Shown here: in pieces, positions 55,220 to 63,992 of the stretch
How the letters are laid out: each line of letters begins with the position of its first letter
Position numbering within the stretch: the first letter of the stretch is position 1
NCBI RefSeq assembly: GCF_029894425.1
Contig: NZ_JARXYJ010000001.1
Location: forward strand, 2,728,001-2,792,000
Length of the DNA stretch: 64,000 nucleotides
Source: Streptomyces sp. SAI-127
GTDB taxonomy: Bacteria > Actinomycetota > Actinomycetes > Streptomycetales > Streptomycetaceae
Direction: 5' to 3'
Notes under the pieces: model-generated
Seen by the model: the letters and a program-made list of their open reading frames with translations, nothing else
What the model was told of the DNA's origin: nothing
Database searches by the model: none
Program-made: the position numbers and the translations under genes

Positions 55220-55234
55220 TGTTCTACGAGAACA
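55220..55234. promoter_or_regulatory. Perfect inverted repeat upstream of dxs
   Basis: TGTTCT-ACG-AGAACA lies 55 bases upstream of the dxs start, within the expected promoter. The regulator is unknown. Confidence 0.45.
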
Positions 55235-55238
55235 ATCC

Positions 55239-55265
55239 TGCCCGGCACCTTGTGGGTGCCGGGCA
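55239..55265. terminator. Terminator of the xylose operon
   Basis: TGCCCGGCACC pairs with GGTGCCGGGCA over a five-base loop, about 33 bases after the xylH stop. Confidence 0.8.
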
Positions 55266-55297
55266 AGAGGATCGACCCGAAGGGGCGCGATCAGTCT

Positions 55298-56629
55298 CTA
55301 TCCGCGACCGGCCGCCTTCTGGGACTTACGGGACACCGAGTCGATGACGACCGCTCCCAGCAGAACACCACCGGTGATCATGTACTGGATCGACTGGTTC
55401 ATGTTCAGCAGGTCCAGACCCGTCTGGATCGACTGGATCACCAGCATGCCGAGCAGCGCCGACCACACCGAGCCACGCCCACCGAACAGCGACGTACCAC
55501 CGATGACGGCCGCCGCGATGGCGAGCATCAGCGTGTTGCCGCCGCCGGCGCTCAGCGTCGCGCTTGCGGTCTGACCGGCGAAGAACATACCGCCGATGGC
55601 CGCGAACCCGCCCGAGATGGCGAACACGGTGATACGGATCAACGGCACGTTGATACCCGCACGGCGGGCCGCCTCGATGCCGCCGCCGACCGCGAACACC
55701 TTGCGGCCGTACGTGGTACGACGCAGCACGAAGTCCACGATCACCAGCGCCGCCAGGAAGATCACCAGCGCGTTGGAGACACCGGCGGCGTCGTTCAGCA
55801 CGTACGCGGCGAGGAAGGACGCCAGCGCGAGCACCCCGACGCGCAGCAGGATCTCGCTGGTCGGCCGGAACGGCACGTTTGCGGCCTTGCGGCGCCGCTG
55901 GTCATTGAGGTTGCCGACGAGGCTCAGTACGACACCGAGGCCCGCCAGCAGGTACGCGCCGATGATGGCCTGGTCCATGAAGAACGAGCTCTGGCCCAGC
56001 AGGTGGATCGGACCGGAGTCGGACGGGATGTTGATGGTGCCGCTGGAGCCCAGCAGCCACAGCATCAGGCCGTTCCAGCCGAGGAAGCCGGCCAGGGTCA
56101 CGACGAACGCCGGTACGCCGATCTTCGCGAAGAACCAGCCCTGCAGCGCGCCGATGCCGATACCGACGAGGACCGCCAGGACCAGCGACAGCCAGACGCC
56201 CACGCCGTGTTCCACCGAGAACACGGCGAACAGGGTGGAGGCCAGACCGCTGACCGAACCGACCGACAGGTCGATCTCACCGAGCAGCAGGACGAAAACC
56301 AAGCCGATGGCGAGCATGCCGGTGGCCGACATGTAGTAACTGATGTTCGAGACGTTGTCGGCGCTGAGGAAGCGGTCGTTCTGCAGCTGGAAGATCGTCC
56401 AGATGACGATCAGGCCGACCACGACCGGCAGCGAGCCCAGCTCACCACCCTTGACCTTGCGCGTGAACTCGGTCCAGTAGCCCTTGAGGCCCTCTTCGCG
56501 GATCAGCAGCCGGGGGTCGACCACCGAGACCGGCGCGGCGGTGGGATCGTCGGAGGGGGCGACCGTCGACTGATGCGCCTGCCCCTTCGTCCCGGCATCC
56601 GCCTTGGAAACCTTGGATGTGTCGCTCAC
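55298..56629 (-). CDS. xylH: Xylose ABC transporter permease XylH
   Basis: A 443-residue membrane permease of the CUT2 (RbsC/XylH) class, with about ten helices; LLGEIDLSVGSVSGLAS is a family signature. A 50-residue cytoplasmic N terminus precedes the first helix. The GTG at 56629 overlaps the xylG stop by four bases. With XylF and XylG it takes up xylose; matches the xylFGH operon next to rok7B7 in S. coelicolor. Confidence 0.93.
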   Translation of the reverse strand: MSDTSKVSKADAGTKGQAHQSTVAPSDDPTAAPVSVVDPRLLIREEGLKGYWTEFTRKVKGGELGSLPVVVGLIVIWTIFQLQNDRFLSADNVSNISYYMSATGMLAIGLVFVLLLGEIDLSVGSVSGLASTLFAVFSVEHGVGVWLSLVLAVLVGIGIGALQGWFFAKIGVPAFVVTLAGFLGWNGLMLWLLGSSGTINIPSDSGPIHLLGQSSFFMDQAIIGAYLLAGLGVVLSLVGNLNDQRRRKAANVPFRPTSEILLRVGVLALASFLAAYVLNDAAGVSNALVIFLAALVIVDFVLRRTTYGRKVFAVGGGIEAARRAGINVPLIRITVFAISGGFAAIGGMFFAGQTASATLSAGGGNTLMLAIAAAVIGGTSLFGGRGSVWSALLGMLVIQSIQTGLDLLNMNQSIQYMITGGVLLGAVVIDSVSRKSQKAAGRG

Positions 56630-57408
56630 TTCGCGGCCTCCGTGCTGCGACGCCCCGCACGACGGGTCACGGCGTTGTCCGTGGCACCCGTGATCGCGGA
56701 GATGATCTCTTCCTGACTGGTGTCCTTCACCGAGAAGGAACCGTTGTTCCTGCCCAGCCGCAGCACGGCGACGGTGTCGGCGACGGCCTTCACGTCGGCC
56801 ATGTTGTGGCTGATGAGGATGACGCCGAGGTTGCGCTCGCGCAGCCGCTCGACGAGGTCGAGGACCTGTGCGGTCTGCTCGACACCGAGGGCGGCGGTGG
56901 GCTCGTCCAGGATCACGACCTTGGGGTCGCCGATCAGGGCGCGCGCGATGGCGACGACCTGGCGCTGACCACCGGAGAGGCTCGCGATCGGGATGCGCAC
57001 ACTCGGGATGCGGATGGAGAGCGTGTTCAGCAGCTCGCGCGCCTTCTGCTCCATCGAGACCTCGTCGATGATGCCGCGGCGCAGCAGCTCGCGTCCGAGG
57101 TAGAGGTTGCCGACCACGTCGAGGTTGTCGCACAGGGCGAGGTCCTGGTAGACCGTCGCGACGCCGAGTCCCTGGGCGTCGTGCGGCCTGTTGATGCTGA
57201 CCGGGCTGCCGTCCCACTCGATGATGCCCTCATCGATGGGATGCACACCGGCGATCGTCTTGACCAGCGTGGACTTTCCAGCGCCGTTGTCGCCGACGAG
57301 GGCGACCACTTCACCGGCGTGGACCTCCAGTTCGACATCGGTGAGGGCCTGCACCGCACCGAATCGCTTGGAGACTCCGCGCAACGCCAGCACGGGCGTA
57401 GCGGACAC
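56626..57408 (-). CDS. xylG: Xylose ABC transporter ATPase XylG (single-domain)
   Basis: A 260-residue ATPase. Walker A is GDNGAGKST (about 40-48), signature LSGGQRQ, Walker B VVILDEP. Unlike E. coli XylG it has one ABC domain, which must homodimerise. The GTG at 57408 is chosen because AAGGAG lies nine bases upstream; ATG three codons earlier is too close to it. It overlaps xylH and follows xylF at a 283-base gap with hairpins. Confidence 0.92.
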   Translation of the reverse strand: MSATPVLALRGVSKRFGAVQALTDVELEVHAGEVVALVGDNGAGKSTLVKTIAGVHPIDEGIIEWDGSPVSINRPHDAQGLGVATVYQDLALCDNLDVVGNLYLGRELLRRGIIDEVSMEQKARELLNTLSIRIPSVRIPIASLSGGQRQVVAIARALIGDPKVVILDEPTAALGVEQTAQVLDLVERLRERNLGVILISHNMADVKAVADTVAVLRLGRNNGSFSVKDTSQEEIISAITGATDNAVTRRAGRRSTEAAK

Positions 57409-57578
57409 GTTAACCATCTCCTTCGCCGCCTGACCGGCGGGGATGCCGCGCTTGGGGTAGGCGCGGAGGGGTTGTGCTTTTGGCAATTACTTACGAGTTG
57501 TGCCGTCAGCACGGATTTACAAGTCGAACATGCGCGCGGCCGATGCCTCTTGGCAACGGCTGCGTCCGCCATGCTTCC

Positions 57579-57680
57579 GTCCGGCGCCCGCCCCGCAGCG
57601 GGGTATGAAGGCGGTGCGGGCGCCGGACAGGCTCTGTGCCTGCCTGTCGGGGCGGGTCCGTCGAAGGACTCGCCCCGGGG
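57579..57680. other. Cluster of stem-loops between xylF and xylG
   Basis: Three stems: 57579-57628 (13-bp GTCCGGCGCCCGC arms), 57625-57647 (GACAGGC/GCCTGTC), and 57648-57680 (GGGGCG-GTCC type). Together they fill the 283-base gap and probably separate high binding-protein mRNA from lower downstream expression. No U-run. Confidence 0.65.
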
Positions 57681-57691
57681 CTCAGCGGCTC

Positions 57692-58795
57692 TTACTGAAG
57701 GCCGGCCTTCTTGCACGCGGCGGCGTAGTCCGAGGTGCAGATCTGGGCGACGGTGTACAGACCGTCCTTGACGACCGTGTCCTTGATGTTCTTGACGGTC
57801 ACCGAGACCGGGGTCAGCAGCTTCGCCTGGACCTTGTCACCGGAGCCGCTGGTGACCTCGGTGTCGGCCAGGGACTTGATGTCCTTGCCCTGCAGCAGGT
57901 TGACCGCGAGCTCGGCGGCGTTGTCGGCCTCCGGCTTGTAGGCCTTGTAGACCGTGGCGGACTGGGTGCCGGCGACGATCCGCTGGATGGCCGCGAGCTC
58001 GGCGTCCTGACCGGTCAGCGGGATGGTGCTGATGCCCGCGCCCTTGAGGGTGTTGGCGATACCACCGGCCATGCCGTCGTTGGCGGCGTAGACGCCCGCG
58101 ATGTTCTTGGCGCCCAGCTGGGTGATGGCCGCGGACACCTTCTGCGCGGCGACGGTGTCCTTCCACAGGCCGGACTGCTCGTAGGCGATGTCGACCTTGC
58201 CGTCGAGGACCTTGTGCGCGCCTTCCTTGAACTGCGCGGCGTTCGGGTCGGCGTCGTCACCGTTGATCATGACGACCTTGGACTTCGGGGTCGCCTTGGA
58301 GCCGAGGGCGTCGAGCAGGGCCTGACCCTGGAGCTCGCCGACCTTGACGTTGTCGAAGGAGACGTACGCGGAGACCGGGCCCTGGGCCAGACGGTCGTAC
58401 GCGACGACCTTGACGCCCTTGCTCACCGCGGAGGCGATGGAGGACTTGATGGCGGCGGAGTCCTGCGCCGAGACCACGATGACCTTGACGCCCTTGGTCA
58501 CCATGCTGCTCATCTGCTGGGCCTGCTTGGCCGGGTCGGCCGCGGCGTTGGCGTAGGAGACGGTGCAGTCGCTGCACAGCTCCTTGACCTTGGCCTCGAA
58601 GTACGGCTTGTCGAACTTCTCGTACCGCGCCGTGACGTTGTCGGGCAGGAGCAGGCCGATCGACTTGCCGCCCGAGCCCGAGCTGCTGCTGTCGCCGGCG
58701 TTGTCGTCGTCGCCGGCCTTGCCACAGGCGGCGGCCGAGACGGCCAGCGCCGAGATCGCGACGGATACGGCCACACGACGCATGAGCGTGTTCAC
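57692..58795 (-). CDS. xylF: Xylose-binding lipoprotein XylF
   Basis: A 367-residue periplasmic-binding-type lipoprotein. Lipobox SAAAC (Cys about 24) follows a short signal. The mature protein is a type-I sugar-binding fold (SIGLLLPDNVTARYEKFDKP, and VYAANDGMAGGIANTLKGAG). GTG start has AGGGAGG eight bases upstream. It is the first gene of the xyl operon, with a palindromic site in its leader, and lies 121 bases after rok7B7. Confidence 0.94.
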   Translation of the reverse strand: MNTLMRRVAVSVAISALAVSAAACGKAGDDDNAGDSSSSGSGGKSIGLLLPDNVTARYEKFDKPYFEAKVKELCSDCTVSYANAAADPAKQAQQMSSMVTKGVKVIVVSAQDSAAIKSSIASAVSKGVKVVAYDRLAQGPVSAYVSFDNVKVGELQGQALLDALGSKATPKSKVVMINGDDADPNAAQFKEGAHKVLDGKVDIAYEQSGLWKDTVAAQKVSAAITQLGAKNIAGVYAANDGMAGGIANTLKGAGISTIPLTGQDAELAAIQRIVAGTQSATVYKAYKPEADNAAELAVNLLQGKDIKSLADTEVTSGSGDKVQAKLLTPVSVTVKNIKDTVVKDGLYTVAQICTSDYAAACKKAGLQ

Positions 58796-58875
58796 TTTTG
58801 AAACCTCCCTGACGAGGCCGCGTCGTTGCGGCCGAGGTGGCTGGAAGTCAACTCGGCCACACGTGCGACGTCAAG

Positions 58876-58887
58876 AAGTAAATACTT
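58876..58887. promoter_or_regulatory. AAGTA-AA-TACTT palindrome upstream of xylF
   Basis: A perfect AT-rich inverted repeat sits about 80 bases before the xylF start, in the gap after rok7B7. It is a plausible ROK-regulator operator. Confidence 0.5.
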
Positions 58888-58916
58888 AACGAGATGGCAA
58901 CGGCGTCCTGCGTTCT

Positions 58917-60116
58917 CTAAGTGAAGGCAGGTGTCGCTGCATGCAGCGTGCTGTCCAAAAGGGTCGAATCACCCATCTCGCTGAGGGCGAGAGCGAGTGC
59001 TCCGAGCACCTCCGCACGACCTCCAAGTGCCCCGGGAAGCACGCTCAGTTGGCGTGCCGCACTGGGGATCGCATAGCGGCCGACAGACTCCCTGATCGGC
59101 CCGAGCACCAGCTCACCGGCCTCGGCGAGATCACCGCCCAGGACGACTCGGCTCGGGTTCAGCAAGTTGCAGAGATTGGCGACTCCACTGCCGATGTGTC
59201 GGCCGACGTCGGCGATCACCCGACGACAGCCTGGATCTCCGTCCCGTGCGAGTCGAACAACGCCTTCCATGGTGAGATCGGTGCCGTGGCTGGACTGGAG
59301 CAGCGGGAGCACATAGCGCGCGGCCGCGAAGGTCTCCAGACAGCCACGGTTGCCGCAGCGGCAGACGGGGCCGGACTCATCAAGAGTAATATGCCCGATT
59401 TCTCCCGCTGTGCCACCCGGGCCCCGGTAGATCTTGCCGCTGATGACCAGTCCGGCACCCACACCGCTCGCGACCTTGATGTACGCCAGGTCCCGCACTC
59501 CCCGGCCGCTGCCCCAGACCAGCTCACCCAGGGCGCCCAGGTTGGCGTCGTTGTCCACGTGCACGGGCACGCCCAGGCGCCCCTGGAGCTCCTCGGCGGG
59601 CTTGGTGCCGATCCACCCCGGCAGGATGGCGGAGGAGCCCAGGGAGCCGGACTCCAGGTCGATGGGGCCGGGCACGCCGAGGCCCACCCCGGCGATCTTC
59701 GAGCGGTCCACGCCGGTCGCCTCGATCAGCCGGTTGACCAGCTGTTCCGCCCGGTCGAAGCCCTGGGCGGAGGAGGCGTCCACGTCCAGCGGCTCGGACT
59801 CCTCGGCCAGCACCTGATGGGCGAGGTTGCCGATCGCGACGCGCAGATGGGTGTGCCCGAAGTCCACCCCTATGACGATGCCGGCGTCCCCGCTCAGGGA
59901 GACCGCGCGGGCCCGCCTGCCACCCGCCGATGTGGGCGTGACCTCGACGGTTCCGCCGTCCTTGAGCTCGCGGACGATGTTGGAGACGGTCGCGGCGGAC
60001 AGTCCCGTGGTTCGGGCGATCTCCGCCTGCGTGAGCGACCCGGCCAGCCGGACGGCACGTACGACCCGCTCCAGGTTGGCTCGGTGCAGCGACGACTGCG
60101 ACCCCGGAGTCTCCAC
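58917..60116 (-). CDS. rok7B7: ROK-family transcriptional regulator Rok7B7
   Basis: A 399-residue repressor: N-terminal winged helix (about 15-70) and a ROK sugar-kinase-like domain with zinc motif CRCGNRGC and the GEIGH motif. The S. coelicolor orthologue, in the same xylFGH/ngcEFG setting, is known to affect xylose use, carbon control and antibiotic output. The GTG at 60116 is chosen because AGGAGG lies five bases upstream; the open frame begins at a TTG 17 codons earlier, without such a site. Confidence 0.93.
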   Translation of the reverse strand: METPGSQSSLHRANLERVVRAVRLAGSLTQAEIARTTGLSAATVSNIVRELKDGGTVEVTPTSAGGRRARAVSLSGDAGIVIGVDFGHTHLRVAIGNLAHQVLAEESEPLDVDASSAQGFDRAEQLVNRLIEATGVDRSKIAGVGLGVPGPIDLESGSLGSSAILPGWIGTKPAEELQGRLGVPVHVDNDANLGALGELVWGSGRGVRDLAYIKVASGVGAGLVISGKIYRGPGGTAGEIGHITLDESGPVCRCGNRGCLETFAAARYVLPLLQSSHGTDLTMEGVVRLARDGDPGCRRVIADVGRHIGSGVANLCNLLNPSRVVLGGDLAEAGELVLGPIRESVGRYAIPSAARQLSVLPGALGGRAEVLGALALALSEMGDSTLLDSTLHAATPAFT

Positions 60117-60256
60117 GACGACCTCCTGCGCGCGGGACCGCAGCGATGAGGCCCCGTCTATGTCCAACTAGTGAACTCTAAGCTGAGCCGTTAGGGTCGC
60201 CTCCCGTCAAGAGGTTGAACAGTATCCGCGTTCTTGCCCATGCCGAGGGGGCGCCG

Positions 60257-60284
60257 CCCTTTCAAGATCCGGATCTTGAAGGGG
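60257..60284. terminator. Terminator of ngcG
   Basis: A 14-bp stem with perfect TTCAAGATCC core and no loop, followed by a GCCCG/CGGGC stem, downstream of ngcG; rok7B7 starts 140 bases further on. Confidence 0.8.
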
Positions 60285-60309
60285 TGACGCCCGTGCGGGC
60301 GGCCGAGGT

Positions 60310-61239
60310 CTACTTCAGGGCGCCCGCCGTCAGCCCGGCCACCACCTGTCGCTGGAAGATGATGTAGGCCACGAGGACCGGGATCATCGCCATCACCAGA
60401 CCGGCGAACAGGCCCGACCAGTCGCCCTTGTAGCCCTGGCTGGCCGCGAGTTGGACCAGCCCCTGGGTCAGCACCCGTTTGTCCGGGTCGGTGTTGAGCA
60501 CCGTCGGCAGCATGTACTGGTTCCACTGGCCCAGGAAGTTGAAGATCCCCACACTGATCAGGCCCGGCTTGGCCATCGGCAGCATGATCTGGAAGAACGT
60601 CCTGGAGTGCGAGGCCCCGTCCACGAAGGCCGCTTCCGCCACCGAGGTCGGCAGGGTGCGGAAGAACGCGGTCAGGAAGAAGACCGTGAACGGCAATGAG
60701 TAGGCGATGTAGACCAGGATCAGCCCGTGGATCGTGTTCAGCAGGCCCATGTTGTTCACGACGTAGAACAGCGGGACCAGCGCCAGCATGATCGGGAAGC
60801 TCATGCCGCCGATGAACAGGAAGTAGATGAAACGGTTGCCCGGGAAGTCGAACCGGGCCAGCACGTACGCCGCCATCGAGCCGAGCACCAGGGTGCCGAT
60901 GAGCGAACCCGCCACCACCAGAATGGTGTTGAGGAAGTAGTCGCTCATGTTGGCGTCGGTCCAGGCCCGCGACCAGTTGTCGAAGTGCAGCTTGTCCGGC
61001 AGCGCCCAGGGCGAGTTGAAGATGGAGCTGTCGTCCTTGAAGGACGTCATCACCGCCCACAGCAACGGCATCACGACCATGAACGCCCACAGGATGAGCA
61101 TTCCGTGCGAGAAGACGTTGAGGGCGCCGCCCTCCTTCTTCTTCTTCTCCTTCCGAGCCGGGTCGCCTCGGGTGTCGCTCTTGGCGACGGGAGTACCGGA
61201 CTCGGCCGGTACGGGGGCAGGGGTGTCGGTCGTCTTCAT
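60310..61239 (-). CDS. ngcG: Sugar ABC permease NgcG type
   Basis: A 309-residue CUT1 permease with six helices; the EAA loop is AFVDGASHSRTFFQIMLPMA. A 50-residue basic N terminus comes first. It is encoded after ngcE and ngcF, all on the same strand. In S. coelicolor this operon takes up N-acetylglucosamine oligomers (diacetylchitobiose). No ATPase is present, so MsiK is assumed. Confidence 0.9.
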   Translation of the reverse strand: MKTTDTPAPVPAESGTPVAKSDTRGDPARKEKKKKEGGALNVFSHGMLILWAFMVVMPLLWAVMTSFKDDSSIFNSPWALPDKLHFDNWSRAWTDANMSDYFLNTILVVAGSLIGTLVLGSMAAYVLARFDFPGNRFIYFLFIGGMSFPIMLALVPLFYVVNNMGLLNTIHGLILVYIAYSLPFTVFFLTAFFRTLPTSVAEAAFVDGASHSRTFFQIMLPMAKPGLISVGIFNFLGQWNQYMLPTVLNTDPDKRVLTQGLVQLAASQGYKGDWSGLFAGLVMAMIPVLVAYIIFQRQVVAGLTAGALK

Positions 61240-61243
61240 CGGA

Positions 61244-62170
61244 TCAGTACTCCAGCCGCTCGCGCCGGCCCAGCCGCATCACCAGGGCGGCGAACGCCAG
61301 CGTGACGACGAGCAGGGCGACGCCGATGGTGGTGGCATAGGCGGCCTGCCCGTCACGGAACGCCTTCTGGTACACGTACAGGACCATGACGGTGGTCGAG
61401 TAGTCGGGGCCGCCGGGTCCGGTCGTCATGATCTGTACGACCGCGAACGACTCGGCGCCGAGGGCCAGGATGCCCATGTAGACCCAGCCGGACTGCACGG
61501 TGTCCCACAGCAGCGGCAGGGTGATCCGGAAGAACGTGCTGGCCCGCCCCGCCCCGTCGAGCAGCGCGGCCTCGTACAGGTCCGCCGGGATGGAGGCCAT
61601 ACCGGCGCTGAAGAGGACCACGAAGAAACCGACCGTGGACCACACGAGGACCGCCATCACGGCCCACAGGGCGAGGCTCGGGTCGCCCAGCCACAGAGGC
61701 TGGATGCTGCCGAGCCCGATTCCGCGCAGGATCGAGTTGATGGCACCGCTGTCCGGGTTGTACGCGAAGGCGAACAACAGGGCGACGATCGCGATCGAGA
61801 GGACCTGCGGGAAGAAATACACGATCTTGTAGAAGGAGGAGCCCCGGACACCGGTGACGACCGGGCCTCCCCTTCTCTTCCGTCCGCCGACATTGATCAT
61901 GAAGGAGAAGAACAGCGCCAGGCTGATCGTCACCACCGGCAGCACGAGCGCGAAGATCAAGCTGTGCTGCAAGGACTTCCAGAAGATCTCGTCGTCCAGC
62001 ATCCTCCGGTAATTGTCCAGGCCGACCATCTTGAATTCGGGGCTCAGGCCGGTCCAGTCCGTGAACGAGTAGTAGATGGACTGGATGAACGGCCAGACCA
62101 CGAATAGCGCGTACAGTCCCAGGGGCAGCGCCAGAAACCCCACGATGAACCGGTACTTGCCGTGCTGCAT
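61244..62170 (-). CDS. ngcF: Sugar ABC permease NgcF type
   Basis: A 308-residue CUT1 permease with six helices and EAA loop ALLDGAGRASTFFRITLPLL. ATG at 62170 is used. It lies 16 bases after ngcE and four bases before ngcG, so the three are one operon. Confidence 0.91.
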   Translation of the reverse strand: MQHGKYRFIVGFLALPLGLYALFVVWPFIQSIYYSFTDWTGLSPEFKMVGLDNYRRMLDDEIFWKSLQHSLIFALVLPVVTISLALFFSFMINVGGRKRRGGPVVTGVRGSSFYKIVYFFPQVLSIAIVALLFAFAYNPDSGAINSILRGIGLGSIQPLWLGDPSLALWAVMAVLVWSTVGFFVVLFSAGMASIPADLYEAALLDGAGRASTFFRITLPLLWDTVQSGWVYMGILALGAESFAVVQIMTTGPGGPDYSTTVMVLYVYQKAFRDGQAAYATTIGVALLVVTLAFAALVMRLGRRERLEY

Positions 62171-62186
62171 CGCCGCTCCGTTGCCG

Positions 62187-63647
62187 TTACTGGTGCTTGT
62201 AGTGCTTGATCGACGAGTCCTTCGCGGCCGCGTCGGCGTAGCCCTGGATCTTCTTGATGGCCTCCGCCGGGGTGAGCCGCCCGGCCATCATCTCGCCGAG
62301 GCCGGCCACACCGATCTGCTCCTTCTGGAGCTGGACGTACCAGTCCTGCAGACGCGGGTTCACCACGTTGTCGCCGGCCTTCTCCAGCGCGGCCACACCG
62401 GACTTGAGGCCCGGGGTGAGGGTGATGCCGTCGGTGCCGCCGTTGTAGGCGGTCAGCGACTTGACCTTGGACGTGAAGTTCTTCGAGGCCGCCTCGCTGA
62501 GCATGATGCGCAGCTGCTCCATGCCGCCCGCGGTGTTCTTCGCCTTGGCCGGGACGATGAACGGCTCACCGCCGGAGGCCCAGATGGTGCCGAAGGGCAT
62601 CTTGTCGGAGGAGTCGATGCCGGTGGGCGCGGAGACCACGAGGTCGAAGTCCTTGGGGATGACGTTGGCCGACTCGTTCTCCACCCAGGAGCCGTTCGGG
62701 ATGAACAGCGCCTTGCCCTGGGCCCAGGCGGTCTGCGACTGGATGTGGTCGAGGCCGGGGGTGCCCTTGAGGACGTAGCCCTTCTTGTAGAGCTCGTAGT
62801 AGGCGTCGAAACACGCCTTGACCGCCGGGTTCTTCCAGGCGTTCGGCTCCAGGTTGTCGATGGCGTCGAGGACCTCGACACCGCCGACCTTGCCGATCAT
62901 CGGGTAGAGCGAGAAGGGAAGGTAATACGGGTACTTGCCCGCGTACGTCCAGCCCGCCATGCCCTTCTTCTTGGCCTTCTCGCACACCGCGAGCATCTGG
63001 TCCCAGGTCTCCGGGTACTGCTCGTCGAGCGAGTCGAGGGCCTTCTGGGAATACCAGACGCCGTAGACCGTGTAGGCGTAGTACATGATCCACACGGGGT
63101 CGCCGTCGAACTGGCCCATCTCGACGATGCCGGGGCGCAGGGTGTCGCGGACCTTCTTGCTCGGGTCGTCGTAGGACGGGGCGTCCAGGAGCGGGGTGAG
63201 GTCGGCGAGCTGCTTCTTGCCGACCAGGACGCCCATGTCCATCTGCTCGGCGCCGGAGTTGTCGATGAGGTCCGGCGGGGTGCCCTGGTTGAAGCGGGGC
63301 TGGAGCGTGGACTGGATCTTCTGGGTGGCGGAGAACTTCACCTTGGCCTTGGGGAAGTTCGTCTCGTAGATCTTCACGGCGTCCTCGGCGTACTCCTTGC
63401 CGAAGCCGCCGTCGAACAGGACGAACTCCATCTGCGCGGTGTCGTTGACGGCCAGCGGGTTCTTCGCGGTCTTCTTGCCCGCCTTGGCCTTGTCGCCGCT
63501 GTCGTCGCCGCCGCTGCTGGCGCACGCGGACAGAAAACTCATCGTCGGGACGGAGATCAGACCGAGTGCGGCCGACCGCTTGATCAGATCGCGGCGGCCT
63601 ACACCCGCGCTGCCGTTGTTGCTGTTCTCGGCGGAAGTGGATCCCAT
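62187..63647 (-). CDS. ngcE: Sugar-binding lipoprotein NgcE type
   Basis: A 486-residue binding lipoprotein. The N terminus holds both a twin-arginine motif (RRDLIKRSAALG) and a lipobox (FLSAC). The mature part has a Trp- and Tyr-rich sugar site (WIMYYAYTVYGVWYS). Synteny and sequence fit NgcE of S. coelicolor, the diacetylchitobiose-binding protein. The ATG at 63647 follows GAGGA by seven bases; the TTG two codons earlier is less likely. A DasR-type site lies 101 bases upstream. Confidence 0.92.
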   Translation of the reverse strand: MGSTSAENSNNGSAGVGRRDLIKRSAALGLISVPTMSFLSACASSGGDDSGDKAKAGKKTAKNPLAVNDTAQMEFVLFDGGFGKEYAEDAVKIYETNFPKAKVKFSATQKIQSTLQPRFNQGTPPDLIDNSGAEQMDMGVLVGKKQLADLTPLLDAPSYDDPSKKVRDTLRPGIVEMGQFDGDPVWIMYYAYTVYGVWYSQKALDSLDEQYPETWDQMLAVCEKAKKKGMAGWTYAGKYPYYLPFSLYPMIGKVGGVEVLDAIDNLEPNAWKNPAVKACFDAYYELYKKGYVLKGTPGLDHIQSQTAWAQGKALFIPNGSWVENESANVIPKDFDLVVSAPTGIDSSDKMPFGTIWASGGEPFIVPAKAKNTAGGMEQLRIMLSEAASKNFTSKVKSLTAYNGGTDGITLTPGLKSGVAALEKAGDNVVNPRLQDWYVQLQKEQIGVAGLGEMMAGRLTPAEAIKKIQGYADAAAKDSSIKHYKHQ

Positions 63648-63747
63648 GCTCAAGTCCTCGCCTTCTCCAGGACTCAGGCGGTGAACCGGATCCTCCCCGG
63701 CACCGCGGTCAGGTCAAGCAGGTTCGTACAAGAGGGGTGAATCGCCG

Positions 63748-63763
63748 ACAGGTATAGTCCACT
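63748..63763. promoter_or_regulatory. DasR-type (dre) site upstream of ngcE
   Basis: ACAGGTATAGTCCACT matches 13 of 16 positions of the dre consensus. DasR represses GlcNAc-related genes, so the location fits. The 353 bases from ngcE to the window end otherwise contain AT-rich DNA, a TTGACA at 63903 and the LacI-type operator below. Confidence 0.6.
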
Positions 63764-63952
63764 TCCGGTCGGCGGAGCAAGATCGAACGCAATGTTGGCC
63801 TCGGGTGTTCTCTAGTTGAGACCTCGCGGAAATATGAGCGCCCTGTGCGAAGCTTGCCGGAAAAATCCGCGACATACGCCCCGAATGCCACAGCCAACCC
63901 CCTTGACACCACTGTCCACTTGGGCCACTACTGATCCTTGCACGGATTGTGT

Positions 63953-63964
63953 GACAACGTTGTC
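63953..63964. promoter_or_regulatory. LacI-type operator, perfect palindrome
   Basis: GACAACGTTGTC is a perfect 12-base palindrome about 30 bases before a start codon at the right edge and 45 bases after a TTGACA. Confidence 0.6.
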
Positions 63965-63992
63965 CATCCTGGTGCAGGGAGGGTACTCGCCG

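Noticed and set aside
60191..61090. Open frame of 299 residues overlapping ngcG
   Set aside because: Frame shadow of ngcG; composition is unlike a protein and ngcG has proper motifs.
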